From a virus: a stretch of 30,629 bases of DNA. The stretch covers positions 1 to 30,629 of the IMG/VR virus record IMGVR_UViG_3300027969_000300; one strand, 5' to 3'. This document shows positions 23,595-30,629 of the stretch, piece after piece. The position numbers and the translations under genes were made by a program. Under the pieces are notes generated by a model, which was not told the origin of the DNA, did no database searches, and saw only the letters and a program-made list of their open reading frames with translations. Position 1 is the first letter of the stretch. Each line of letters begins with the position of its first letter.

Positions 23595-26500
23595 ATGGCA
23601 AAATACGGTACTAGACGATATGCGTCTGGGTTTAAGTACGGTGAACTATCTACTGTAGGTGTTTACTATGAGTCAAACCTCATCGCAACTTCTTTAGACT
23701 ACAACATTATTCAAATTACTTGGGGAAATATTATCCCCGACCCAGCAGATCCGGCAATTACTCACTGGAAATTAGTGAAAAGTTATGTTGGAAGTTTAGA
23801 CAACCCAGATGATGGACAACTTGCAGTTGGTGGGTCGTATCTAGGTGGTGGGTTTACAAATAGTTATACTGATATTCTTTCTATTACCGACACAACAGAA
23901 ATTCATTACTCATTATGGATATTTAATGGCCTTAACTGGATTAACTGTGGGCAAGATTATGAAACTGCTGTTGCTCAAACTAGCACTATAGATATTGTTA
24001 CTAGGTGGGTACCAAAAGCTTGGCTTAACCCTACAGTTGCAAATATTGGTGACGGTGTAGGTGAGAATGAGGACAACACTCTTTATAAAGTATTAAGTAT
24101 GTACTCTTTTATGTACGATCAACTGCGTGCTCAAGCATACCTTTTAGGTAGGGTAGCAAATCCTATTTATACCCCATCTGTTTTATTGAGATATGGGGTT
24201 ACAGATCTTGCGCTTACATATGAGCCTTCTTTAGGAGACAGCTATCATCGTTCTTTGTATGGTTCAGGAAACAATATTAATGCAATTAAAGGAACTAAGT
24301 CAGGAATAAACGCATATGTTACCGCATTAACACATTGGAATTCTGATATTGTTAACGGCAATAATTTAATGTTGGACTACAACGACTCTTCCTTTGAAGA
24401 AAGCTTAGGACGTTGGGCAGCATCTAGTGGGACTTTAGCACAAAAAACATATGCCGTAGAAACAGGAGTACCGGTTCCTGCTAAGACACAGGTATTGTTT
24501 GACCCTATTTTTAAACCTAGACTGCTTGGCTTTGCTCAGCTTACTACCGCTGCTACTACAGCGGTCACACTAAGCTTGCCAAACACCGGAGACAACGTAA
24601 CTCTATATGGTATATCTGTTAAAGAAAACACTCGTTATCTATTTAGCGGTCAAGTACTTCACAGAGACAATGCTGCAAACGTTACCGCCACTATTACCTG
24701 GTACAACATGTTTGGAACATCTTTAGGAAGCACAGCAGCGGCAACAGCATTAACTACGACTACAAGTTGGAAAGAGTTTACAACATCTTCTGACTCTGGG
24801 AGAAACGGTCGTCTATCTCCTATTGGCGCTAAGTTTGCTAAAGTAACTATTACTGTAACCCCATCGTCCGCATCATCTAGTAGGTACGCGCTTGATCTTC
24901 TTCAATTTGCTGAAGCTTATAGAAGCCTTGAATATCAAGACGCAAAACTTATTAGGGTAGAAGCTGTAGGGGATAAAGAAAACTACTTAGCCAACGGTAA
25001 CTTTGAATCAGGTTTATTTGGATGGAATGCATACAGTGGGTCTTTAGCTATTGATAAAAACATAACCTCTGGTGTTACAACTTACGGTGTGCACGGAACA
25101 CAGTGCCTTAAGTTTACAGCTACAGCCGCTAATGCTGCGATTGTTTCTGATTGGGTTGCTGTTGATCCAGGTAAAGTTCTTACCTTCAGTGCATATGTTC
25201 TGGGCACTTCTACAGACACAGCTGTAGCAAAAGTTGAGTTCTCTCAGTACGTGTCTGAAGAAGAACAGACTAGAATTTTTTCAGATGCGGAAGGACAGTA
25301 TTACCCTACTACGCATTATACAGTAGAGTCTAGCGCAATGACGCTATCTCTTACAGAAAAGAAACAAATATCTGTAACATCTACTACTCCTGCATATACT
25401 AAAGATTCTGGATACCCCTTAGTTAAGGTAAGTATTTATTTTCCTGGAGCAGTTAACACCAGAGTTTACTATGTTGATGGCGCAATGATTGAGCATACAG
25501 ATACAGCCAGCAGATTCTTTTCTGGTATCGGTGGCATTGCTCCTACAGACCCTACTACCCAACAATACTATTCTCCTGACTATACTCGTTGGGAAACAAA
25601 GAATATAGTTAACTATATGTCTAACCCTGGGTTTGACGTTAACACTACTGATTGGTCATCTACAGGAACACTAACAAGAGTTACTACGGATGCTTCTCTT
25701 GGATCTTTGTTTGGAACACACTTTGGTAAAGTAGTGTATACAACAAGCACAGCAATCACAGGGGTAGCATACCTACCGTATGCTGCAGAAGGTGGAGAAG
25801 ATTTTATTGTATCTGCGTATGTAAGAGGACCTGCTGCAACCTACACTATAAACGGCACAAGTTATACAGTAGGAGCAAGTGACACCACAGTGTGGCATAA
25901 AATTTCTGGGTTATATAAACTTACTGCAGCAGCTACTAGTTTATCTTGGACAATATCTGTTGTTGCCACTACTCCAGCAGTTGCTACATACTTCCACATA
26001 GATGCAACGCAGGCAGAGTACGGACGTATACCAAACCGTTATGTAGATTCAGCTGACGGTACAAATACCACAACACTGCTTAATCCAATAAACGGCGCTA
26101 AAAATATGTACGCTATTCAAGGAGAAAGCACTTACTCAAGTAAGTCTAACTTCTTGTACAACTATCCTGTTAAAGTATCTCGTTTAAAAAACACACTTAC
26201 AAACTTTATTGGTCATGGAAGCACCTTCTCTATTAAGACTGGCCACGAAAGTTACGGCTATCAAGATTTAACAGAATCTTTAATTCCTAATAATTCCTTT
26301 GAAACAAGTCTTGGATCTTGGGTTGTAGTAAACTCTACTCTTAGTAGGGAAATTTCTAGAGGCTTAGAGTTTAACGAAGATGTTACCCACGGCCAAGCCT
26401 ATGCAAAAGTAACAACTGCAGGGTCTGCAGGAAGCGTTCCTTTTGGAATAAAGACATCAAAGGTATACATCTCTGATAGCGCAAGCTACTACGCTTCTGT

Positions 26501-26765
26501 TGCTTTGCGACCAAACGCTGCAAATGCGGCGGGAACCTTTGCTTTGAAGGTAGAATTCTTCAACGCTCAAGACGTATCTGTGTACAGTAAGACAAATACT
26601 AAGACCTTTACCACTACCACACGCTGGGCATACCTGGCAGACACATATTCGATTGCCAACATTGCGGGAGCAACGTACGCGATACTAACAGTAACCGCTA
26701 CACCAACAGGTGGTTATGTATCCGGTCAGAACTTCCACATTGACAGAGTAGTGTTTAGAGAGTAG
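23595..26765 (+). CDS. Baseplate I-like protein extended by four carbohydrate-binding-like modules
   Basis: A 1056-residue protein. Residues to about 250 (LYKVLSMYSFMYDQLRAQAYLL, LLRYGVTDL) fit the gpI-type tail protein that follows J. After this come modules that each open with an N-x-F/S-FE/D-x-G-W pattern, near residues 254 (DSSFEESLGRW), 461 (NGNFESGLFGW), 669 (NPGFDVNTTDW) and 895 (NNSFETSLGSW). Such starts are typical of galactose-binding-like (CBM4/9-type) beta-sandwiches. The protein therefore combines a baseplate anchor with an array that may bind sugars on the host surface. Confidence 0.78.
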   Translation: MAKYGTRRYASGFKYGELSTVGVYYESNLIATSLDYNIIQITWGNIIPDPADPAITHWKLVKSYVGSLDNPDDGQLAVGGSYLGGGFTNSYTDILSITDTTEIHYSLWIFNGLNWINCGQDYETAVAQTSTIDIVTRWVPKAWLNPTVANIGDGVGENEDNTLYKVLSMYSFMYDQLRAQAYLLGRVANPIYTPSVLLRYGVTDLALTYEPSLGDSYHRSLYGSGNNINAIKGTKSGINAYVTALTHWNSDIVNGNNLMLDYNDSSFEESLGRWAASSGTLAQKTYAVETGVPVPAKTQVLFDPIFKPRLLGFAQLTTAATTAVTLSLPNTGDNVTLYGISVKENTRYLFSGQVLHRDNAANVTATITWYNMFGTSLGSTAAATALTTTTSWKEFTTSSDSGRNGRLSPIGAKFAKVTITVTPSSASSSRYALDLLQFAEAYRSLEYQDAKLIRVEAVGDKENYLANGNFESGLFGWNAYSGSLAIDKNITSGVTTYGVHGTQCLKFTATAANAAIVSDWVAVDPGKVLTFSAYVLGTSTDTAVAKVEFSQYVSEEEQTRIFSDAEGQYYPTTHYTVESSAMTLSLTEKKQISVTSTTPAYTKDSGYPLVKVSIYFPGAVNTRVYYVDGAMIEHTDTASRFFSGIGGIAPTDPTTQQYYSPDYTRWETKNIVNYMSNPGFDVNTTDWSSTGTLTRVTTDASLGSLFGTHFGKVVYTTSTAITGVAYLPYAAEGGEDFIVSAYVRGPAATYTINGTSYTVGASDTTVWHKISGLYKLTAAATSLSWTISVVATTPAVATYFHIDATQAEYGRIPNRYVDSADGTNTTTLLNPINGAKNMYAIQGESTYSSKSNFLYNYPVKVSRLKNTLTNFIGHGSTFSIKTGHESYGYQDLTESLIPNNSFETSLGSWVVVNSTLSREISRGLEFNEDVTHGQAYAKVTTAGSAGSVPFGIKTSKVYISDSASYYASVALRPNAANAAGTFALKVEFFNAQDVSVYSKTNTKTFTTTTRWAYLADTYSIANIAGATYAILTVTATPTGGYVSGQNFHIDRVVFRE

Positions 26766-26775
26766 ACTGTTTTAT

Positions 26776-27042
26776 ATGGGCACTTTATTAATTTCCGCAT
26801 TGGCTACAGCGTGTATCCTGTCTGCCGTAGAAGCATTTCTATTCTCATTAAACAAGTGGCGTGGGTTGTTAGGTATTTTCTTTAACACACTCTTTTGTCT
26901 ACTACTAGGAGTCTCACTTAAGGAACTGGTACCCTTTGTACTTGGGTCTACCTTTGCAGGTCTTACCCTCTCCTTGATGGTTGAGCAAATCTTTACAGGC
27001 TTACCGAAGGGCAATTTGCCAAAGCGCATACCTCCGCGATAG
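26776..27042 (+). CDS. Small membrane protein with three predicted membrane segments
   Basis: An 88-residue protein with hydrophobic segments at about 3-25, 30-50 and 52-75 and a basic C-terminal tail (LPKGNLPKRIPPR). No strong ribosome-binding site; GAGAG lies 12 nt upstream. Size and topology would suit a holin, but no endolysin is adjacent, so this is only a possibility. It stands at the boundary between tail and replication genes. Confidence 0.6.
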   Translation: MGTLLISALATACILSAVEAFLFSLNKWRGLLGIFFNTLFCLLLGVSLKELVPFVLGSTFAGLTLSLMVEQIFTGLPKGNLPKRIPPR

Positions 27043-27045
27043 AAT
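27016..27045 (+). promoter_or_regulatory. Candidate sigma-70-type promoter for the replication genes
   Basis: TTGCCA (27016-27021) and TAGAAT (27040-27045) each match the -35 and -10 consensus at five of six bases, with an 18-bp spacer. They lie just before GAGGAGA and the ATG at 27064. The elements overlap the end of the membrane protein gene. Confidence 0.4.
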
Positions 27046-27063
27046 ATCTATAGAGGAGACATT

Positions 27064-27993
27064 ATGCAATCACCATATTCAAACCCCTACTTGTCGATGC
27101 GGGCAAGAGGGCTATTCGCATACTATGCAGAGCTTGGCCGAGTTGTATCGGCTGACGAGCTCTCTGCCGTCATGCCCGAAGGTAGAGACTCAATCCAAGG
27201 TGCGATCAACGAATTAAAAGCAAACCTATATATTAAGACCACCAGAGAGTGGAACGGCACTAAGTGGTTTAGCTCTATGAAGTTCACAGAAGGGGCAAAA
27301 AAGCTCTTAAGTCTGAATACCGGCTTTTCAGGGCTCTTGTACATTGACAGTGATGCAACTACTAATACTAGTACTACTACTAGTAACAATCCTATAGTAG
27401 AACTACTACGTAGTTCTACTATATCGAGGACTGCGTCCTCGAGGAATGAAAGAGGTAATGAGATGGGATGGGATTTAGATGGAGAACAACCTAAGCCAAA
27501 GAAGCGCTTTCGAATTGACGCAGAAGATGATTCAAGTGGCGCTGTAGGCAAGGTCGAAGACAAGAAGGCTTTGCGCCAGGCTAAGTACGGGGCAAAGGAT
27601 CTAGAGTCTGATCCACTTCAGAATCGCTCTAACAAACCTGAGGCGGACTGGAGCACTAAAGATCTTGTAGCAGAGTTTGGGGCTTTACTAAACCGTAGTC
27701 AAGCTCGTGATGTCCCTATGCAGCTTAACACTCAGCATCTTTCTATCTGGATCAACAAGATGGTTGGCGAAGGCGTAACTAGACAACAGATGCTTCTAGC
27801 TATTAGAATGTTCTTTGAGGACCCACGTCATCTTAACGACCCAGGTATTGGCGTTCAGATCTGGCGCAGGTTCATAGCGTACTACCCAACCGCACACGGC
27901 TTGGTTACCCGCGAAGAGTTACCTACATCCTATGTGGATGAAGAGTTCAAGGCTCAGCAAGATAAGATGCTCAGACTACTAGGAGGCAAGTAA
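27064..27993 (+). CDS. Winged-helix replication initiator-like protein
   Basis: A 309-residue protein with GAGGAG upstream. Residues about 8-85 (ARGLFAYYAELGRVVSADELSA, IQGAINELKANLYIK) form a winged-helix DNA-binding domain of the type in phage replication initiators. A Ser/Thr/Asn-rich linker at about 98-130 is encoded by the inverted-repeat cluster. The C-terminal domain (STKDLVAEFGALLN, IWINKMVGEGVTRQQMLLAIRMFF) is helical and may contact helicase or loader. The gene is followed by a DnaC-like loader and DnaB-like helicase, supporting a role in origin recognition. It overlaps the next gene by TAATG. Confidence 0.7.
   Translation: MQSPYSNPYLSMRARGLFAYYAELGRVVSADELSAVMPEGRDSIQGAINELKANLYIKTTREWNGTKWFSSMKFTEGAKKLLSLNTGFSGLLYIDSDATTNTSTTTSNNPIVELLRSSTISRTASSRNERGNEMGWDLDGEQPKPKKRFRIDAEDDSSGAVGKVEDKKALRQAKYGAKDLESDPLQNRSNKPEADWSTKDLVAEFGALLNRSQARDVPMQLNTQHLSIWINKMVGEGVTRQQMLLAIRMFFEDPRHLNDPGIGVQIWRRFIAYYPTAHGLVTREELPTSYVDEEFKAQQDKMLRLLGGK
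27366..27385 (+). repeat. Two direct copies of palindrome TACTAGTA
   Basis: TACTAGTA occurs at 27366-27373 and 27378-27385. The spacing is 12 bp, close to one helical turn. They lie within the replication gene just before the longer inverted repeats. Confidence 0.75.
27393..27423. repeat. Perfect 14-bp inverted repeat (AT-rich) in the initiator gene
   Basis: Arms TATAGTAGAACTAC (27393-27406) and GTAGTTCTACTATA (27410-27423) are perfect complements with a 3-base centre TAC. It is not followed by a T-run, so it is not an ordinary terminator. It could be a protein-binding site or cruciform at a replication origin. Confidence 0.9.
27424..27442. repeat. Perfect 8-bp inverted repeat (GC-rich) abutting the previous one
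   Basis: Arms TCGAGGAC (27424-27431) and GTCCTCGA (27435-27442) flank TGC. It begins at the base after the 14-bp repeat ends, so two hairpins stand side by side. Confidence 0.88.
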
Positions 27994-28166
27994 TGGAGTG
28001 CATTGCTAAAACTTCTACTGGTAATCCTTGCAAGGTTAAAGGCGAGGAGAGCCGTAACGGATTGTGTCATGTTCATGACCCAAACGGCAAGTATCAAGTC
28101 CAACACCCAAAGTTCGCAGAGGCAGTTAAAAAAATACAGGAGGCAAGTAATGTACGACTTAAATAA
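27993..28166 (+). CDS. 57-residue Cys/His mini-protein
   Basis: A short protein starting in a TAATG overlap with the initiator gene; AGGAGG lies at 27981-27986. Cys3, Cys13, Cys25 and His28 (ECIAKTSTGNPCK, LCHVH) match the small zinc-binding pattern C-A-T-x-G-x-PC...C-x-x-H found in many phage and bacterial mini-proteins. Its end overlaps the loader start by 17 nt. Function unknown. Confidence 0.65.
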   Translation: MECIAKTSTGNPCKVKGEESRNGLCHVHDPNGKYQVQHPKFAEAVKKIQEASNVRLK

Positions 28167-28791
28167 GATCGCACCTACCATCCGTCACCGGATCCTACGA
28201 GCCAATCTGCCTATGAAGTCTATCGGTATGGAGCTCTCAGACCTCAATAACGGCCCTGCTGTGGATAAGGTCAAAATCTGGCTGGAGCAGGTTAGATCAG
28301 GAGTGGTCATTAAAAGCCCTGGAAGCCCCTTTAGCGGGCTTGGACTCCTACTGGTAGGGTTACCAGGTCACGGCAAGACAACCCTAGCCTCTGTGGCGGT
28401 TCAGGAGCTTATTCGAACAATGCCGTTTGACCTAGAACAGCCTGGTTTATTCTTGGACTACCCAAAGTTCCTACGACTTGAGAAGAGCGCATTCGACGAC
28501 AACAGTCTAGAAGATGACCTAAAAAAGATCTACGGGGATGATCGCCATTCAATACCTTTGTTTATCTTAGATGATCTTGGTAAAGAATATAAAACTCAGG
28601 CCGGTTGGTCAGAGAATGTTTTTGATGCTTTGATCCGTGCACGATTTAACGCAGGTCTTCCAACAATTATTACTACAAATGTCCGTACAGAAAGTTGGAG
28701 ACGTACGTATGGTGAAGCAATGGCAAGCTTTGCCCATGAAGCATTCATGTGGGTTGAGGTAGAATCAGAGAATGGAGACTTACGTAAATGA
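28150..28791 (+). CDS. DnaC/IstB-like AAA+ helicase loader
   Basis: A 213-residue ATPase. I start it at ATG 28150, with AGGAGG at 28138-28143; an in-frame ATG at 28003 would read through the mini-protein and give an unnatural N-terminus. Walker A is GLPGHGKT (70-77), Walker B FILDDL (138-143), and a TIITTN segment fits sensor 1. It most likely opens and loads the DnaB-like helicase encoded two genes on. It overlaps the SWIM gene by ATGA. Confidence 0.85.
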   Translation: MYDLNKIAPTIRHRILRANLPMKSIGMELSDLNNGPAVDKVKIWLEQVRSGVVIKSPGSPFSGLGLLLVGLPGHGKTTLASVAVQELIRTMPFDLEQPGLFLDYPKFLRLEKSAFDDNSLEDDLKKIYGDDRHSIPLFILDDLGKEYKTQAGWSENVFDALIRARFNAGLPTIITTNVRTESWRRTYGEAMASFAHEAFMWVEVESENGDLRK

Positions 28792-29084
28792 AATTACCTG
28801 ACATGTATTGGATGATCACGCAGCTTTTTCTATCTGACACTGGTGTGCACGAAGTGCATGTCCATCAGAGCACACACAAGTTGCGTTGCAACTGTCCTGG
28901 GTATACAACACGCAGTCAATGTAAGCATACTCGTTTTGTAAAAGAGAAGATGGCAAACAACGGTGGCACATACCCTGTAGAAATCTCAAACAAAGTTGAT
29001 AGATACAGTAGTGAGATGGCTGCCGAGGATCCAGTGGCTTTTAGAGAATTGCTGGTAAACTACGGCAAGATCGTAGCACTGTAG
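28788..29084 (+). CDS. SWIM-type zinc finger protein
   Basis: A 98-residue protein. Cys34, Cys36, Cys45 and His47 in CNCPGYTTRSQCKH give the CxCx(n)CxH SWIM zinc motif, which binds DNA or proteins. Preceded by strands EVHVHQSTHKLR, the usual context of the motif. Small stand-alone SWIM proteins occur in replication modules of other phages; the role here is inferred from position. Confidence 0.7.
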   Translation: MKLPDMYWMITQLFLSDTGVHEVHVHQSTHKLRCNCPGYTTRSQCKHTRFVKEKMANNGGTYPVEISNKVDRYSSEMAAEDPVAFRELLVNYGKIVAL

Positions 29085-29086
29085 GA

Positions 29087-29503
29087 ATGCGCGGGGGCGA
29101 TATTTCTAACGAGATACCTATGAGGGTACTCGTATCCTTAGACTGCATACTTGCTAGGGAACTAAAGTTTAATAGGGTGCTTGGTATTCAAGTTCCTTAT
29201 GAAGAAGTTACTTACAGCCGTCAAGCCCTATCAAGCTTCTGGCGGTTCAGAGATAAAAATGAGTACACCTTAGAGTTAGTAGGGTTCGAACACTCTCAGG
29301 AACAGATGGACGATGTGTTAGAAGATCTAGACAACCTAGGTACTAACCCATTTAATTATTCAAGAGCTTATCCGGTAGTTGCTGATCTTGTAGCAGAGCT
29401 TCCGTACAGACCGGAAATAAAATATGTAATTGATGTCAGCTCTCGTGGTATGCGCTACGGGCACTGGTTTCTAGACGAGGGAGCAATGCATGGCAGCAAA
29501 TAA
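29087..29503 (+). CDS. HAD-like or unknown protein
   Basis: A 138-residue protein. ATG 29087 has AGGA immediately before it, too close for normal use; ATG 29120 (MRVLVSLDCI) is an equally good start. The SLDCIL beginning and the KYVIDVSSRGMRYGHWFLDEG ending are loosely like HAD-superfamily phosphatase relatives in phages. The usual DxD motif is not present (LDCI), so if related it may be inactive. Overlaps the helicase by 14 nt. Confidence 0.5.
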   Translation: MRGGDISNEIPMRVLVSLDCILARELKFNRVLGIQVPYEEVTYSRQALSSFWRFRDKNEYTLELVGFEHSQEQMDDVLEDLDNLGTNPFNYSRAYPVVADLVAELPYRPEIKYVIDVSSRGMRYGHWFLDEGAMHGSK

Positions 29504-30629
29504 TGAAGAGCGCTTGCTCTCCAAAGCCATACGCAGTAGGGATATAAGACCCCTTATTGAGTACGGTGTACAGGAGGACTGGTTCTTTAATGATCTTAAC
29601 CGACAGGTCTGGAAGTTCGTTGCTAAGCATAACGAGAAGTATGGTGAAGTACCTACTGCCGTTACTGTAAAGGAAAACTTTCCTACCTATACGTTGCATG
29701 CCGTAGAAGATAACATCGAGTATCTCTTAGATCAGTTGGTAGAGTATCGCAAGCGTCAGAAGACTATTGATACTCTGCTAGAGGCACAACAATCTGTACA
29801 GCTAGGTGATCACAACGCAGCTATTCAGACTATGAGTTCTGCGGTGCAGTCGCTTCTTAACGACAACACCAGAGAGTCTAACGACGAGAACCTTAGCGAG
29901 AACCCACTAGAACGTTACGATGAATACTTGAGTATCAAGACTCGTCCTAACGGTTTACTTGGTATCTCTACAGGGTTTAAGACTATCGATGACATTACTG
30001 CCGGATTACTTAAGCAACAGCTGTGGACTATAGTGGCCCCGCCTAAGACAGGTAAGTCTGTGCTAGCTATGCAGATGGCTATCCGTGCACAGGATGAAAA
30101 CCTTAAGGTTATGTTTCAATCGTTTGAGATGACGGCTAGAGAAATGAAGACACGTTACGACGCTATGCGTGCCCACATTTCACACAGTCGTTTGATCCGT
30201 GGTGCTCTGCGCACAGAGGAAGAAAAGCGTTACATGGATCATCTAAGTGAGCTCCGTCAAGAGTTCTGGATGCCAGATAACATTGCAGCACGAACCATCA
30301 CTGGTCTGTCTGCAAAGATTGAGAAGTTCAAACCGGATATCGTATTCGTTGATGGTATGTACCTGATGATGGATGAAGAGACCGGAGAGACTGAGAGCGA
30401 ACGCTCACTACGTAGTCTTACTCGTAACATGAAGCGTGTAGCTCAGCGTTATGATGTGCCTGTTGTGGTGAGTACTCAAGCACTGCGTTCTAAAATGCGT
30501 GGGGGAAAAGTAACTGCTGATTCTATTGGCTATACATCTTCTTTCTTGCAGGACTCAGACATTGTGTTAGCACTACAGCGACAGGACGAAGAAGATGATT
30601 CATCTAGATCTTTAACTGTTGCAGCAAGT
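29490..30629 (+). CDS. dnaB: DnaB-like replicative helicase (partial, cut by window end)
   Basis: The start is ATG 29490 and the frame is open to the window end, giving 380 residues. The N-terminal helical domain (ERLLSKAIRSRDIRPLIEYGV, QEDWFFNDLNRQVWKFV) is DnaB-like. The RecA-type core has Walker A APPKTGKS (183-190), the Walker B aspartate in IVFVDG (Asp288), and VVVSTQALRS, typical of DnaB motif H3. It unwinds DNA at the phage fork and fits the loader upstream. Only the C-terminal end is missing. Confidence 0.92.
   Translation, partial: MAANNEERLLSKAIRSRDIRPLIEYGVQEDWFFNDLNRQVWKFVAKHNEKYGEVPTAVTVKENFPTYTLHAVEDNIEYLLDQLVEYRKRQKTIDTLLEAQQSVQLGDHNAAIQTMSSAVQSLLNDNTRESNDENLSENPLERYDEYLSIKTRPNGLLGISTGFKTIDDITAGLLKQQLWTIVAPPKTGKSVLAMQMAIRAQDENLKVMFQSFEMTAREMKTRYDAMRAHISHSRLIRGALRTEEEKRYMDHLSELRQEFWMPDNIAARTITGLSAKIEKFKPDIVFVDGMYLMMDEETGETESERSLRSLTRNMKRVAQRYDVPVVVSTQALRSKMRGGKVTADSIGYTSSFLQDSDIVLALQRQDEEDDSSRSLTVAAS

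Noticed and set aside
27424-27442. Transcription terminator
   Set aside because: The GC stem is followed by GGAATG and not a T-run, and it is inside an open gene.
28003-28149. Extended N-terminus for the helicase loader
   Set aside because: ATG 28150 has AGGAGG at ideal spacing, and the upstream stretch is occupied by a cysteine/histidine mini-protein in another frame.

Overview
The window is part of the genome of a tailed phage with a contractile tail (myovirus type). Nearly every convincing gene is on the + strand and genes are tightly packed, many joined by TAATG or ATGA overlaps. A tail sheath, tail tube, tape measure, LysM-like protein, gp27/gp5-like hub and spike, gp25-like, J-like and I-like baseplate proteins occur in the usual myovirus order. 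The tape measure carries two peptidoglycan-degrading domains and the base composition looks moderate. A Gram-positive host, perhaps a low-GC aquatic actinobacterium, is therefore plausible, but this is inference. I see no terminase, capsid gene, integrase, endolysin, tRNA or CRISPR array.

Layout. Positions 1-137: end of an unidentified, probably structural gene. 150-7581: receptor-binding cassette with an S74-chaperone fibre, three small tandem adhesin-like paralogs, a fibre-assembly chaperone, two GT25-like glycosyltransferases, a repeat-built fibre and an adhesin with an extreme cysteine-rich insert. 7592-9599: small genes, including a zinc-cluster protein, a possible neck protein and a coupled run of tiny lysine-rich proteins, closed by a strong terminator at 9606-9627. 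9703-14229: neck/terminator candidates, sheath, tube, and a tail-assembly chaperone with a predicted +1 frameshift extension. 14234-26765: tape measure, hub, spike and baseplate, ending in a wedge protein with several lectin-like modules. 26776-27042: a small membrane protein. 27064-30629 (cut by the window edge): replication module with a winged-helix protein, a mini zinc protein, a DnaC-like loader, a SWIM protein, a HAD-like protein and a DnaB-like helicase.

How they work together. The tube polymerises around the tape measure with help from the two-product chaperone, the sheath wraps it, and the hub and baseplate attach the fibres. Several structural proteins are modular: the same Ig-like domain is inserted in both sheath and J-like protein, and fibres have grown by in-frame repeat duplication. 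In the replication module, two abutting perfect inverted repeats lie inside the winged-helix gene, between its two domains. This arrangement resembles phage origins embedded in an initiator gene, and it is followed by the loader and helicase.

The most notable signals are the inverted-repeat cluster at 27366-27442, the TTT_CGA frameshift candidate at 14076-14081, the 20-cysteine insert at 7009-7296, the lysine/cysteine mini-gene run at 8943-9599, and the Ig module shared by sheath and baseplate.
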